From Synechococcus sp. HK01-R (GTDB taxonomy: Bacteria; Cyanobacteriota; Cyanobacteriia; PCC-6307; Cyanobiaceae): a DNA stretch of 64,000 nt. The notes under the pieces were generated by a model. It ran no database searches, had not been told where the DNA came from, and saw nothing but the letters and a program-made list of their open reading frames with translations. Where the stretch lies: NCBI RefSeq assembly GCF_014217855.1, contig NZ_CP059059.1, forward strand, positions 1,860,001-1,924,000. Reading direction: 5' to 3'. Position numbers and translations under genes: made by a program. Of this stretch, positions 54,301 to 63,491 are shown piece by piece. Numbering within the stretch: position 1 is the first letter of the stretch; every line of letters begins with the position of its first letter.

Positions 54301-55138
54301 TTGGGTGAACAGAGCGTTGCAACTGGTTGCTCAATGCAATGAGGAGAAGTTGTGGAACCCCTTAGCTGATTCGACAAGACACTCAGGGCCACAGCACAGG
54401 ATCTTTGGTTCCGCCCCTGGCGCTTACGGCGCTGGACTTCAGGCATTGATCGATTCAGGGCAATGGGAGAACCAGAGCGATCTTGCGGAGGCTTATCTGA
54501 CTTGGAGTCGTTGGCGATATGACGGCTCCGCAGAGCCCATTGAGGACCGTGAGGCCCTTGAGTCCAGCCTCAAAAATGTTCAGGTTGTCTTGCATAACCA
54601 GGACAACCGAGAACACGACCTTCTCGATTCAGATGATTACTACCAATTTCATGGCGGTCTTGCTGCTGCTGTCACCAGCGTGAAGGGTGAGAGCGCTGAG
54701 GTCTGGTTTTCAGATCATTCCCGCCGGGAGCGACTACGACAGCACCCCCTTTCACGGGAGATCGACAAAGTGGTGCGCTCCCGACTTTTGAACCCTCGCT
54801 GGATCGAAGGCATGCGCAGTCATGGATACAAAGGCGCTTTTGAAATGGCAGCCAGCTTGGATTACTTATTTGCCTATGACGCCAGCACAGGCCTTGTGCC
54901 TGATTGGTGTTACAGCTCTGTTCAGGACAGCTGGTTGGATGAGCAGGCGAATGCTGAATTTCTCAAGCGCCACAACCCCTGGGCCCTCCGCGACATGGCC
55001 GAGAGGCTGTTGGAAGCCGCCAATCGCGGTTTATGGGACTGTTCCGATCAGGCCAGGTTGGAGCGCTTGCGCGACATCGTTCTCAACGCTGAGGGATGCA
55101 TTGAGACCGGTGCATTCAGACCGACAGCTGATCGTTGA
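51329..55138 (+). CDS. cobN: Cobaltochelatase subunit CobN
   Basis: A 1269-residue CobN/Mg-chelatase-H superfamily protein, the large subunit that inserts cobalt into the corrin ring. Characteristic segments are MANYPIRNGRLANGVGLDTP, MVHMGKHGSAEWLPGKSVGL, GRNFYSVDLRGLPTEAAW and the C-terminal LNPRWIEGMRSHGYKGAFE. The length matches CobN. The ATG at 51329 is the natural start; the frame is open upstream inside ilvE. It ends immediately next to the convergent gene at 55139 (stops abut). Confidence 0.93.
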   Translation: MHRLSHLPGSDQDDGVVLVEQPSAPVLWLTSAQTDLSTLASVLERPDRNAWRGRIRALSLDALQHPAQIDHYLATTGAAAKLIVVRLLGGRGHWSYGLEQLDRWRRSQAGRTTLILAGTPDQDRALHSLGCYPEPLSDRLASLLREGGLDNQALFLEVLDALLNNHHPDPATIQPRVMEDPSPWRWKDQPGPRVGIILYRALARAGDTAVAEALLAALENEGLVPRALWVSSLRDPAVQQGTLHLLQQQKVDVVITTTAFASVQFEEAGLGCPLFDRLDCPVLQLLSSGRSRDSWAASSRGLDPLDLSLQVVLPELDGRITTRVGGFRELTKAHGDLATAIHALKPDPEGIDWVVRHASAWINLRQTEPSKRRLALIMANYPIRNGRLANGVGLDTPASLHNALQWLQESGYDLGREPLPATPEALMASLLAGRTNDPESQHLPSLDHLSLEDYQRWWQSLPADAQEPILKRWGDPEQAEDLETLCDGRKGFAVHGLRFGGLTLLVQPSRGYDADQLSDLHSPDLPPPHRYLAQYLWLRVVHGTQMMVHMGKHGSAEWLPGKSVGLSRRCGPSLALGPVPHLYPFIVNDPGEGSQAKRRGHAVILDHLTPPLGRAGSHGELERLERLLDESVEARELNASRCRQLDLQLLKLLLELNWPGLPQLAAEGEPTPEDFFAASEWMACLEQAETYLCELKESQIRTGLHRLGMPPSGDAMTELVLATARCPGPDRLGLTQAIARLLGFRCDPWCDEDGVALAESDRRLLHQLGVPQGRRVSDVVAWLEDQALRLIRRDLILNGGSTSTAWDDFELHPALLSWVTEGTDPALQHLHSSLIPAFLACAERERSGFLHSVAGGRLASGPSGAPTRGRPDVLPTGRNFYSVDLRGLPTEAAWDLGRRSAEQLLELYLLEHGEPLRHLALSVWGTATMRNGGEDIAQMLALMGVRPVWDGPMRRMVDLELIPLSLLDRPRVDVTLRISGLFRDAFPQLVLWVNRALQLVAQCNEEKLWNPLADSTRHSGPQHRIFGSAPGAYGAGLQALIDSGQWENQSDLAEAYLTWSRWRYDGSAEPIEDREALESSLKNVQVVLHNQDNREHDLLDSDDYYQFHGGLAAAVTSVKGESAEVWFSDHSRRERLRQHPLSREIDKVVRSRLLNPRWIEGMRSHGYKGAFEMAASLDYLFAYDASTGLVPDWCYSSVQDSWLDEQANAEFLKRHNPWALRDMAERLLEAANRGLWDCSDQARLERLRDIVLNAEGCIETGAFRPTADR

Positions 55139-55684
55139 TCAGCTGTTCAGATCTCGGACCATTGCCCGGAAGGGATCGATGGACCCTGGTGCTGAACTCT
55201 GCGATTTGGATGAGGAGCTGGTCGTTACCTCTTGCTTGAGCTCGGTTTTGCGAGCAACGGGTGCCGCATCGGGCGCAGCAGGGCTATTGACCCCCGTCAA
55301 CGCACTGCCCTTCAGACGCTGACTGAGTTCCTGCTGCGTCATTGTTTCAGCGAAGGTTTTCTTCACTGGTTTGGGAACCCCCTGGGTCACCGACACTTTG
55401 TCGTCCTGTGCGACCTCACCACCTAGACCCTCGGTCTTGGTATCCACCTTCAGGGCCATCGCGTCCACCTCGGTGACGAGCTCCTTGTTGCCAGGGCTGT
55501 CTGCGGTGCCAGGGAAGGTGCGGCGGATGGTCTTGGCTTCCCGCATGTAGTTCAGATCTCCCAGTGAACTGGAGGAATCGCTGTCGAGAAAGAAGCTCTC
55601 ATCCTTCTTTGCTGGCTTCGCCTGGGAGGTCTCGCTGTTCGTGCCAGCGGAGCGGGGGTTCAGCAGACGATCGAAGAAACCCAT
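55139..55684 (-). CDS. Conserved hypothetical soluble protein
   Basis: A 181-residue protein starting MGFFDRLLNPRSAG, rich in Ser/Lys/Glu/Thr and mostly predicted disordered, with a more ordered centre (GDLNYMREAKTIRRTFPGT and FAETMTQQELSQRLKG). No signal peptide or known domain. It is 26 bp downstream of the PHP gene, so likely in the hemJ-PHP operon. The frame is open to 55822 but the ATG at 55684 is the natural start. I do not recognise a function. Confidence 0.7.
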   Translation of the reverse strand: MGFFDRLLNPRSAGTNSETSQAKPAKKDESFFLDSDSSSSLGDLNYMREAKTIRRTFPGTADSPGNKELVTEVDAMALKVDTKTEGLGGEVAQDDKVSVTQGVPKPVKKTFAETMTQQELSQRLKGSALTGVNSPAAPDAAPVARKTELKQEVTTSSSSKSQSSAPGSIDPFRAMVRDLNS

Positions 55685-55710
55685 GCCTGGAGTCAGGTAG
55701 TCGTCTGAAC

Positions 55711-56367
55711 TTAGCGACCTCTGAGGTCTTCTCCGTGGGTATCGGTTCCACACGTACGCAAAAGGCCAAGGTTCTTCAACTGTTGATCGATCCGGTCGCA
55801 GATCAATGGGGTGGCTGACCACGTGGGTTGCATGTCGTAGTCGTACCAGGCCTCCCCACCATCGAAACCGAGTTCGGCTGCGGCATCAATCAATTCGTTG
55901 AACCCGAGCCGATATCTGGCGGGATGGGCCAGAACCGCCAGCCCACCAGCCTCATGGATGGCTTTGCGAACCGTCTCAGCACGCAAACTCTCTCCCACGG
56001 CAGCATCCCCTTGGCTGTAAGCCTTCAAGGCGGTGTGGCCAGGCTTGAAGCCAAGGGCGAGCACATGCACGAGGCAGCCTTGAAGAACGCAACTGATTTC
56101 CATGCCACTCCAAAGGGTGGGAACGCTTCTGCCCTGATCCTGTTGAGCCTTGAGCCAGTCCTGCATTGGCTGAAAGGCCGCGACACTGTGGTGATCGGTC
56201 ACTGCAAGGTGTTCCAGCTGCCTCTCGTGGGCCTGGCCAATCAGAGCGATGGGATCCAGGCTTCCATCGCTGCAGATCGTGTGGCAGTGAAAGTTGATGG
56301 CCCCTGGGCAGCTCTCCGGACCCACGGTTTCAAGGACGGAATGAAGGGGATGACGATCAGAGGGCAT
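55711..56367 (-). CDS. PHP-domain phosphoesterase
   Basis: A 218-residue protein of the PHP (polymerase and histidinol phosphatase) family. Metal-binding motifs are INFHCHTICSDGSL (HxHxxxSDG) near residue 26, VTDHHSVAAF, a GMEIS segment, AHPARY and the final TDTHG. It probably cleaves a phosphate or nucleotide substrate (some relatives are 3',5'-nucleotide bisphosphatases). Its start overlaps the hemJ stop by 11 bp; the open frame upstream is inside hemJ. Confidence 0.9.
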   Translation of the reverse strand: MPSDRHPLHSVLETVGPESCPGAINFHCHTICSDGSLDPIALIGQAHERQLEHLAVTDHHSVAAFQPMQDWLKAQQDQGRSVPTLWSGMEISCVLQGCLVHVLALGFKPGHTALKAYSQGDAAVGESLRAETVRKAIHEAGGLAVLAHPARYRLGFNELIDAAAELGFDGGEAWYDYDMQPTWSATPLICDRIDQQLKNLGLLRTCGTDTHGEDLRGR

Positions 56368-56941
56368 CGGCTTGTCCTGAGGAGGCTTCAGCGCGCAGGC
56401 GGCGCCAGCGGGCATAGAACTGGATGGATGCCGCCATGAACACAACCAGGGCCACCATGAACCAAGTGGCTGCACCTGTTGGGAACTGGTTCTTGAAGAC
56501 AACCAGCATCACCACGATGACGAGAAGAAGCGTTGGTAATTCGTTGAGAGCACGAAGCTGACGTCCGTTCCATCGGCACTCCCCTTTTTGCAGCTGACCC
56601 ATCAGGCAGTAACAGAACCAGTGATAGGCCAGCAGTGCTGCCACAAACCCAAGCTTGGCGTGCATCCAACCTTGTTGTAACCAACTGGGCTGCACAAGCA
56701 GCAGTCCCACGGCCATCGTCACCGCTACGACCATGCCAGGGGTGGTGATGATGTTCGCCAGCCGTCGTTCCATCAAGGCGTACTGCCCCTGGAAGGCATC
56801 GCGCAACTCAGGTGCTAGCTCTTGGGCTTCGACGTGATAGATGAACAGGCGAACGAGGTAGAAGAGGCCTGCAAACCACACGACCACGCCCACGATGTGG
56901 AGGGTCTTAAACCAGAGATAGGCCTCGGGAGGAAACGTCAT
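56357..56941 (-). CDS. hemJ: Protoporphyrinogen IX oxidase HemJ
   Basis: A 194-residue integral membrane protein with four to five hydrophobic segments that oxidises protoporphyrinogen IX to protoporphyrin IX, the last common step of haem and chlorophyll synthesis. Typical HemJ features are YLWFKTLHIVGVVVWFAGLF with the conserved His, the HAKLGFVAALLAYH segment and the RALNELPTLLLVIVVMLVV segment. It heads a small operon with the PHP gene and the 55139 gene. Confidence 0.94.
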   Translation of the reverse strand: MTFPPEAYLWFKTLHIVGVVVWFAGLFYLVRLFIYHVEAQELAPELRDAFQGQYALMERRLANIITTPGMVVAVTMAVGLLLVQPSWLQQGWMHAKLGFVAALLAYHWFCYCLMGQLQKGECRWNGRQLRALNELPTLLLVIVVMLVVFKNQFPTGAATWFMVALVVFMAASIQFYARWRRLRAEASSGQADAL

Positions 56942-56976
56942 CAGAGACGGCGCGTTGTGCTGACCATAAGCAGTGT

Positions 56977-58464
56977 TCAGGTGAGCCCGTCAAGAAAATC
57001 GTTCGCCGATTGCCGGTGCGTTGCGAGTGTTTCAGCTGGCATCCGGTCCAAATTCTTTGTCATCATGGCCAGTCTTGGTTGAGCGCGGAAGAACTTTTCG
57101 TGCCTAGCGATGAAACTCCAGAAGAGCCCATCCCAGCTCTTGCACCAATCACCGCGCCGGTAATCCGACATTTTTAAAACATAGTTCGAACCTGAGATAT
57201 AGGGCTTTGTGGTGAAGATCCCACCATCTCCAAACTGACTCATGCCATGCACATTCGGCACCATCACCCAGTCGTAGGCATCCACAAATAGTTCCATAAA
57301 CCATGTGCAGACACGACGGGGATGAAAACCACAGAGGAGCATCACATTTCCCAGAAGCATGAGTCTCTCGATGTGATGGCAGTAACCACTCGACAATGCG
57401 CGATGAATCGCATCGTCCACTGGTGGTAAGCCCGTCGAGCCTGTGTAGAAGGCCTTGGGCAGTGGTTTGTCTTCGCACCCCCAAAAATTGCCGTTTCGCA
57501 TCTCGATGCCATGGCGTCGGTACATGACGGCCATGAATTCCCGCCAACCAATGAGCTGACGAATGAATCCCTCTAGAGAATTCAGGGGAATATCCCCCTC
57601 AGAGGCCCGTTCCAGAATGCGATTCAGAACCTGCTGGGGGGTTAGCAAGCCGACATTCAACATGGGTGTCAAAACGCTGTGCCAAAGCACCCTGTGCTGT
57701 GTGCTGATGGCGTCCTCATAGGTCCCAAAGAATTGGAAACGCTGCTCGACAAATTGAATCAACCAGGACTCGGCCGCGGCGTGCGTCACTGGATACGCGA
57801 AGGATTTGCCTGAGCCGATCAGCGGGAGGGCCTCGGTCTCTAGCCCCGGCCGAGCCTGCTCAACCCAGCGGTCGTCTTGATGGGTTGGAGGCTCTGGGAC
57901 CTCGATGCCCTTTGGCAGTTTTTTGCGGTTGTCCGCATCAAGACTCCAGCGCCCACCGCAGGGGGAGCCGTCAGGCTCTAAGAGCAGGTTCAATCGCTTT
58001 CTCTGCATGGCGTAGAACGCAGCCATGAGGGGACGGCGACCGCGACCGAAGAACTCCTCCACCACCGTTGAGGGAGTCAGCAGCATCGGGGTGGGTAGGA
58101 GCTCCACCCTGCAGGCGAAACGACTGGCAAAGCTGGTCAGCCTCCTCTCCAGCATGTCATCGACGGGATCAACGCAGTGGAAGCTGCGGTATCCGGCGTC
58201 GTAGAGCTTTTGCAGATGCGCTGTTGTATCAGTGGCTTCATCGTGCCTCTGAACCCTCACGGAAAAACCACGCTGGTGAAGCGCATCGGCGAAGGCCTGC
58301 ATCGAGGCGCGATGCAAGATCAACTTCTGTCGGTGCAGCTGTTGTGGCCAAGCTGGATCGGTTCCAAACAAGAGCGGGTCTTCGATCAGAACCACTTCCC
58401 TTCCCGGCTCCAGAGCGGGGTGCTCTTGAAAGAGCTGATGGGGAAAGATCAGTGTCAGCTCCAT
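56977..58464 (-). CDS. Cryptochrome/photolyase-family protein (FeS-BCP branch, FeS loop lost)
   Basis: A 495-residue flavoprotein of the bacterial (6-4) photolyase / PhrB branch. N-terminal antenna domain starts LTLIFPHQLF; the FAD domain has IRQLIGWREFMAVMYRRHG, HHIERLMLLGNVMLL and YDWVMVPNVHGMSQFGDGG. In most members the following loop holds Cys-x-x-Cys and another Cys of a 4Fe-4S cluster. Here the stretch reads MSDYRRGDWCKSWDGLFW with a single Cys (about residue 441), so the cluster is probably absent. It lies directly after a small secreted-protein gene and uvrC, so a repair operon is likely. Confidence 0.9.
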   Translation of the reverse strand: MELTLIFPHQLFQEHPALEPGREVVLIEDPLLFGTDPAWPQQLHRQKLILHRASMQAFADALHQRGFSVRVQRHDEATDTTAHLQKLYDAGYRSFHCVDPVDDMLERRLTSFASRFACRVELLPTPMLLTPSTVVEEFFGRGRRPLMAAFYAMQRKRLNLLLEPDGSPCGGRWSLDADNRKKLPKGIEVPEPPTHQDDRWVEQARPGLETEALPLIGSGKSFAYPVTHAAAESWLIQFVEQRFQFFGTYEDAISTQHRVLWHSVLTPMLNVGLLTPQQVLNRILERASEGDIPLNSLEGFIRQLIGWREFMAVMYRRHGIEMRNGNFWGCEDKPLPKAFYTGSTGLPPVDDAIHRALSSGYCHHIERLMLLGNVMLLCGFHPRRVCTWFMELFVDAYDWVMVPNVHGMSQFGDGGIFTTKPYISGSNYVLKMSDYRRGDWCKSWDGLFWSFIARHEKFFRAQPRLAMMTKNLDRMPAETLATHRQSANDFLDGLT

Positions 58465-58466
58465 GG

Positions 58467-58757
58467 TCAGGTCTCTTCACCAGCCAAGCGGCAGGCACGC
58501 TTCCCTAAAGCCAGGGCGAAGCCGCGGTCCACTAGCCCTGCACGGGGACTCAACACACTGGCCTTGCAATCCATCACCACTTTTTCCCGGTGACCCTGTT
58601 GATCATTCAGTCGAAGAACCAGTTGCCAGTGGTTCTTCGCGCTGCGGCTGATGTTGTCTGCGCAAATGGGTCCAGTACAGAGGCCCGGCGCCGCCATCGC
58701 GGCGGAAACGATCACCAGATTCAAGAGGCAGAGCAGTAGCGGCAGCAGTTTTTTCAT
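58467..58757 (-). CDS. Small exported protein
   Basis: A 96-residue protein with a clean signal peptide ([20 protein letters not shown], cleavage after AMA). The mature part has three cysteines (CTGPIC, DCK) and a fourth near the end (RACRL), able to form disulfides. Function unknown. It overlaps the uvrC stop by 4 bp (ATGA) and sits 2 bp from the photolyase start, so it is co-transcribed with both. Confidence 0.78.
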   Translation of the reverse strand: MKKLLPLLLCLLNLVIVSAAMAAPGLCTGPICADNISRSAKNHWQLVLRLNDQQGHREKVVMDCKASVLSPRAGLVDRGFALALGKRACRLAGEET

Positions 58758-60721
58758 CCAGTCGTGTTGTCTTCGCGCTCACTCTGCTCTGCCGACGCTT
58801 CTGGGTGAAAGAAGCCATAGATCTGTTCCGCTAGGGAGCGCCCAACCCCCGGGGCCTCCATGAGCCGCTCCACAGGAGCGAGTTGAATCGCATCGATGGA
58901 ATGGAAATGGGAGAGAAGGTCTCGAACCCTTCTCGGGCCTAGCCCGGGGATATCAGACAGCCTGGAACGCTTCATCCGTTCGCCCCGCTGCTGTCGATGG
59001 AAACTGACGGCAAAGCGGTGTGCCTCATCCCGCAAACGCCTCAGTAGGGCCACACCCAACTGGTCCGGGTCCGTGTCGAGTGGGTCGCGCTCGCCCGGCA
59101 GGAAGACCTCCTCCCGTTGTTTTGCCAGGGAACAGACGGTCAGATCCTCATCCAAATTGAGCTCCCTCAGGGCCTCCATCACGGCGGAAAGCTGACCCTT
59201 GCCGCCGTCGATCATCACCACATCAGGCCAATCGTTGAGGCCATCGGTCTGGAGAGCGCTGCCTCCCCGATGACGGAGGGCACCAAGATCTGCTCCCTCT
59301 GCCTTTGCCCTGGCCCATCGGCGGAATCTGCGGCGGATCACCTCGGCCATCGACATGAAATCGTCGCTGTGGCCAGCGCGCACGCTGCTGCTGCGGATCT
59401 TGTATTTGCGGTAGTGCTGTTTGGCGGGTAATCCATCGATGAACACCACCTGAGAGGCCACGGCATCACTCCCTTGGATATGACTGATGTCGTACCCCTC
59501 AATCCGTCTGGGTGGTCTGGGGAGCTCGAGCAATTGGGCGAGATCCTCCGTGGCGAGGGCCTGTTGCTCCTGGCCCTGTTGAGCGCGCAGCAATTCAAAT
59601 TCGGCATTGCGTTGCACAAGTTCGATTAAATCCGCCTTCTGACGACGTTGCGGTGCATGGATTTGTACCTTCCGCTCCCGTTGTTCCCCAAGCCACTCCT
59701 CAACCAGGGTCTGTTGGGGCAAGGGATGTTGCACCAGGACTTCTGGCGGAATCTCCACCGCATCCACCTGGCTGTAGTGCTCTTCGATGACGCGTTGGAG
59801 AATCAAACCTGGTTCGAGCGCCTGCGCATCGGCTGTGAAGCCCAGTCGACCCACCAGCTTTCCAGCTCGCATCTGGAAGAGCTGCACTGCAGCGAGCCGT
59901 TGATCACAGGCCAGTGCAAGCACATCCCGACTGACAGAGGAATCGGGCAGGCTCATCTTCTGGTCAGCGGTCAGCTGATCCAAACCCTGCAGCTGATCAC
60001 GAATCCTCGCTGCCGATTCAAAATCCAGCCGTTCCGCATATTTCTCCATCTGTTCACTCAGGAGCGTCTGCAGTTCGTCGCTACGCCCCTGGAACACCAT
60101 CGCCACCTTTCTCAGGGTGCGGTGATAGTCCTCGGAGCTGATCTTTTCTTGGCACACCCCTGGGCAGCGGCCAATGGCGTGGTTCAAGCAGGTGCGGTCG
60201 GCATACAAGGGTCTGGGGCGCTGGCGCAACGGAAACACCCGTTTCACCAGGAACAGGGTGCGTCGCAGCAGACCCACATCCACGTAGGGGCCATAGAAGC
60301 GATCCAGAGGACTGCGAAAACGGCGGCGTCGCGTGATGAAAATCCTCGGATAGTCCTCACTCCAAGTGATGCATAAGTAGGGATACTTCTTGTCGTCTTT
60401 CAGCAACACATTGAAGTGAGGCTGATGGTTCTTGATCAAATTTGACTCAAGAGCGAGAGCTTCGGCTTCGCTGTCGGTCACGATGAATTCGATTTCACAG
60501 ACCTGCCTTGTCATCAAACGGATGCGTGGCGACAGGTCATGGCGACTGCGGAAATAGCTGCGCACACGGCTGCGCAGACTTTTTGATTTGCCGACATAGA
60601 GGATGCGGTCGTCCTGATCGCGCATCAGATAACAACCGGGCTCCGCAGGGATGTCCTTCAGACGCTGTTCCAGTCGGTCAGGCTGCGTGAGTAATGGCGT
60701 TCGCAGCGTTGGTGGGCTCAA
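58754..60721 (-). CDS. uvrC: UvrABC excinuclease subunit C
   Basis: A UvrC of about 655 residues with an N-terminal GIY-YIG nuclease ([20 protein letters not shown]), a UVR motif ([20 protein letters not shown]), the RNase-H-like 5' nuclease domain ([20 protein letters not shown] and [19 protein letters not shown]), and C-terminal helix-hairpin-helix. The start is uncertain: the only upstream ATG (60805) would share the GCATGC with the divergent coaD start and leave no promoter room, so the TTG at 60721 ([14 protein letters not shown]) is preferred here. Confidence 0.93.
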   Translation of the reverse strand: MSPPTLRTPLLTQPDRLEQRLKDIPAEPGCYLMRDQDDRILYVGKSKSLRSRVRSYFRSRHDLSPRIRLMTRQVCEIEFIVTDSEAEALALESNLIKNHQPHFNVLLKDDKKYPYLCITWSEDYPRIFITRRRRFRSPLDRFYGPYVDVGLLRRTLFLVKRVFPLRQRPRPLYADRTCLNHAIGRCPGVCQEKISSEDYHRTLRKVAMVFQGRSDELQTLLSEQMEKYAERLDFESAARIRDQLQGLDQLTADQKMSLPDSSVSRDVLALACDQRLAAVQLFQMRAGKLVGRLGFTADAQALEPGLILQRVIEEHYSQVDAVEIPPEVLVQHPLPQQTLVEEWLGEQRERKVQIHAPQRRQKADLIELVQRNAEFELLRAQQGQEQQALATEDLAQLLELPRPPRRIEGYDISHIQGSDAVASQVVFIDGLPAKQHYRKYKIRSSSVRAGHSDDFMSMAEVIRRRFRRWARAKAEGADLGALRHRGGSALQTDGLNDWPDVVMIDGGKGQLSAVMEALRELNLDEDLTVCSLAKQREEVFLPGERDPLDTDPDQLGVALLRRLRDEAHRFAVSFHRQQRGERMKRSRLSDIPGLGPRRVRDLLSHFHSIDAIQLAPVERLMEAPGVGRSLAEQIYGFFHPEASAEQSEREDNTTG

Positions 60722-60803
60722 GGTTGATCCGCCTCTGCATTGCCTGGATTGAACACCAGTCTCGCGGCCTCTGCATAGGATCCGACTGGACTTGATCCCC
60801 AGC

Positions 60804-61298
60804 ATGCGTGCCCTCTACCCAGGCAGTTTTGACCCACTGACGCTTGGTCACCTCGACCTGATCGAGCGGGGTAGCCAGCTGTTCGGAGAGGTAGTGGTTG
60901 CCGTGCTTCAAAACCCGGGGAAGACCCCTGCCTTTCCTCTGGAGCAGAGGCTCGCTCAGATCCAGACAGCGACCCATCACCTCTCAGGCATTCAGGTGAT
61001 CAGCTTCGATGGCCTCACCGTGCGTTGTGCGCTCGAAACCGGGAGCGATGTGATCCTCCGAGGACTCCGCGCCATGAGTGACTTCGAATACGAACTTCAG
61101 ATTGCCCATACCAACCGTTCGCTCGAACCCGATCTCGAGACCGTCTTCCTCGCCACCACAGCTCACCACAGCTTTCTCAGTAGCTCAGTGGTCAAGGAGG
61201 TGGCCCGGTTCGGTGGACAGGTCGATCACATGGTGCCCCCCGTGGTGGCGGATGATCTGCGCAGGCTCTTTAATCAGTCTTTCCGCCAGCGTCCGTGA
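60804..61298 (+). CDS. coaD: Phosphopantetheine adenylyltransferase
   Basis: A 164-residue PPAT making dephospho-CoA from 4'-phosphopantetheine and ATP. The nucleotidyltransferase motif is [19 protein letters not shown] at the front, and the second signature is [15 protein letters not shown] near the end. Start [10 protein letters not shown] is normal. The stop overlaps the next gene's start by one base (TGATG). Confidence 0.97.
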   Translation: MRALYPGSFDPLTLGHLDLIERGSQLFGEVVVAVLQNPGKTPAFPLEQRLAQIQTATHHLSGIQVISFDGLTVRCALETGSDVILRGLRAMSDFEYELQIAHTNRSLEPDLETVFLATTAHHSFLSSSVVKEVARFGGQVDHMVPPVVADDLRRLFNQSFRQRP

Positions 61299-62239
61299 TG
61301 AGCGAGATCCGGTTCCCCGTACTCGACCAGCTCGACCAGCTCGAGGAGATCGTGCTGGAAGGCAGTCGTATCCCCTTTAGTGGTGGTCGGCTCGTGAATG
61401 AGCAGGACGCCATCGAACTTCTCGATGCCATTCGTGAAACCCTTCCGGGACAGATCAATCAGGCTGATGAGTTGATCCAGCGACGTGACACTTTCATCAC
61501 CACCGCTCGGCAGCAGGCGGATGAAATCGTCCAGAAAGCAGCTCAACAGCGTGATCAGATGGTCAATGCTGCCTCGATTCGTCAGGAGGCAGAACGGCAG
61601 GTGAACGAGCTGCGGGACCAGGCCCGTCAGCAGTGTGAACAGCTTCTTCAGGCCACCCGTCAGCAGGCGGCTCAAATGGAGCACGACATGCAAGCGAAGC
61701 ATGCGCAGCTTGAGCAGCAGTTCGCCAGCCGGCGCCAGCAGCTTGAACAGGAAGCCCTGCAACGCCGTCAACAGCTTGATCAGGAGGCGATCGAATTAAA
61801 GCGCCAGCTCACTGACCAGCATGAACGCAGTCGCCAGCAATCCCTTCAAGAGCTGGAACAGATCCGCATGGAGGGAATCCGGATACAGAAGGAAGCGCAG
61901 AGCGAGGCAGAACGCCTCCATCAGGATGCGCTGACCTACCGGCAGCAGACTCAACAACAGTGTGAAGCCCTCATTCAGAGGAGTCGTCAGGAGGCGGCTT
62001 CGGTTCAGGACGGTGCCAACCGTTATGCGGAACAGACTCTCGGCGAACTTGAAACTCGACTCAAGGAGATGGCACAAGTGGTCTTGGGCGGTCGCCAGGA
62101 ACTCGTGAAGATTCAGACCCTTCGTTCTGAATCAAGTCCTACCCGGTCTTCTGCTCCCCAAGATTCAGGGGAGGCTGTGCCAATTTCCAGAGCCCGTCGA
62201 GCCGCATCTCGTCTCAGGTCAATGCGGAACACCGGCTGA
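61298..62239 (+). CDS. Long coiled-coil protein (possibly DivIVA-like)
   Basis: A 313-residue soluble protein. After a globular N-terminal 60 residues (PVLDQLDQLEEIVLEGSRIP), residues 65-260 form an almost continuous Gln/Glu/Arg-rich heptad coiled coil; the C-terminus is basic and Ser-rich. The N-terminal layout and position beside coaD recall the DivIVA-like (Cdv3-type) cell-division proteins of cyanobacteria, but this is tentative. Coupled to coaD by a one-base overlap; its end overlaps the convergent dacB by 26 bp. Confidence 0.6.
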   Translation: MSEIRFPVLDQLDQLEEIVLEGSRIPFSGGRLVNEQDAIELLDAIRETLPGQINQADELIQRRDTFITTARQQADEIVQKAAQQRDQMVNAASIRQEAERQVNELRDQARQQCEQLLQATRQQAAQMEHDMQAKHAQLEQQFASRRQQLEQEALQRRQQLDQEAIELKRQLTDQHERSRQQSLQELEQIRMEGIRIQKEAQSEAERLHQDALTYRQQTQQQCEALIQRSRQEAASVQDGANRYAEQTLGELETRLKEMAQVVLGGRQELVKIQTLRSESSPTRSSAPQDSGEAVPISRARRAASRLRSMRNTG

Positions 62240-63491
62240 ATTTCTGCGCAGCTTTGAGAACGGTTCCGATCGTCTCGTTCGGAGCCCAGGAACCGTTCGA
62301 GATCAGACTCACGAATCGGAGTCCATCACTGGTCTCCAGAAAGCCGCTCACCGAGCGAACCCCGCGGAGCGTGCCGGTTTTAGCCCAGAGTTTTCCGTCC
62401 AAACTGCTGCCCCGGAAGTAATTCCTTAGTGTCCCTCGCCTACCGGCGATGGCCATGGAGGCCTGGTAGTAGGGGCCTAGGGGATGTTGATGCATCCGTA
62501 GGAGCAGAGCAGCAAGGGTCTGACTGCTGACTCGATTCGAACGCGACAACCCGCTGCCATCTGCAACCCGTAAGCCTGAGGTCGGCAGATGCTGGCCTCG
62601 CATCCACAGCTGGGCCCGCTGTGAGGCACGCGTCACATCCCACTGATCGGAGGCTTCCCGCAACAGCACTTCGGCGGTGAAATTGTGGCTCTCGGTGTTC
62701 GACAGGCTCAGCAGGGAATGCATCGGTGCGGAGACCTCCTCATGGAGCACCAAGAGATCATCGACACCACCCTGTTGTTCGAGCGAGCCTTGCGTGGGGT
62801 GCACCACCTTCAGGGCTACCCGCCCACCCTGCCGTTGCACTTCTTTTGTGAACAGGCTTTGGAATCGTCCAGCCGGGTTTTGAACAGCCATGCCGAGAGC
62901 GTTGCTCGTCAAGGCCAGTCGCGTCACGGGAGCCCCATAAGCCTCCATCCGGTCGGCCTTGGGCCAGTCACGGGGCCACCAACGTTGGGGCGGTTCCTCG
63001 CGAAGCATCAGCTGGATAGAGCCCGATGCTTCGCGACGACTCCCACCCTGGCCTAGGGCTGCCATCGCCAAACGCTGAAGTCCATCAATTCCTAGATCTG
63101 GATCCCCTTCTCCCTCCAGTTCCAGGACCCCGTCAGGGCGTTGCAATAAACGGGTTCTCAGGCGGAAATCTGGACCGAGCTGGTCGAGGGCATAGGCCGT
63201 GGTGATCAATTTCTGATTCGATGCCGGAATCAGAGCTGCAGCACCGTTGACCGCGGCAAGAACAGAGCCCTGTTCATTCAGAATCGTGATGCTCCAAGCC
63301 TTTTTTTCAGGGCCAAGGGCAACATCAACAGCGTTTTGAAGAGGTAGACAAGGCTCTCCGTCACGCAGGCTTGGCCAACCCAGTGTTTGCAGAGGTAATG
63401 GAGGGGCGAGCAGCTCAGGCTCGGCTGTCCGTCCGGGGGCGGGTAGCAGGACAGTCAATGCCAGGGCAGAGAAAGACAGAAGCCTTGTCAC
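62214..63491 (-). CDS. dacB: D-Ala-D-Ala carboxypeptidase/endopeptidase (PBP4, S13)
   Basis: A 425-residue exported penicillin-binding protein with a signal peptide (FSALALTVLLPAPGRTA). The catalytic motifs of family S13 are present: S-x-x-K as ASNQKL near residue 88, the S-x-N-type SHN in NTESHNFTAEVL, and K-T-G in WAKTGTLRGV near the end. It trims or cleaves peptidoglycan cross-bridges in the periplasm. Its start overlaps the DUF4330 stop by 4 bp (ATGA), so the two are coupled. Confidence 0.94.
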   Translation of the reverse strand: MTRLLSFSALALTVLLPAPGRTAEPELLAPPLPLQTLGWPSLRDGEPCLPLQNAVDVALGPEKKAWSITILNEQGSVLAAVNGAAALIPASNQKLITTAYALDQLGPDFRLRTRLLQRPDGVLELEGEGDPDLGIDGLQRLAMAALGQGGSRREASGSIQLMLREEPPQRWWPRDWPKADRMEAYGAPVTRLALTSNALGMAVQNPAGRFQSLFTKEVQRQGGRVALKVVHPTQGSLEQQGGVDDLLVLHEEVSAPMHSLLSLSNTESHNFTAEVLLREASDQWDVTRASQRAQLWMRGQHLPTSGLRVADGSGLSRSNRVSSQTLAALLLRMHQHPLGPYYQASMAIAGRRGTLRNYFRGSSLDGKLWAKTGTLRGVRSVSGFLETSDGLRFVSLISNGSWAPNETIGTVLKAAQKFSRCSALT

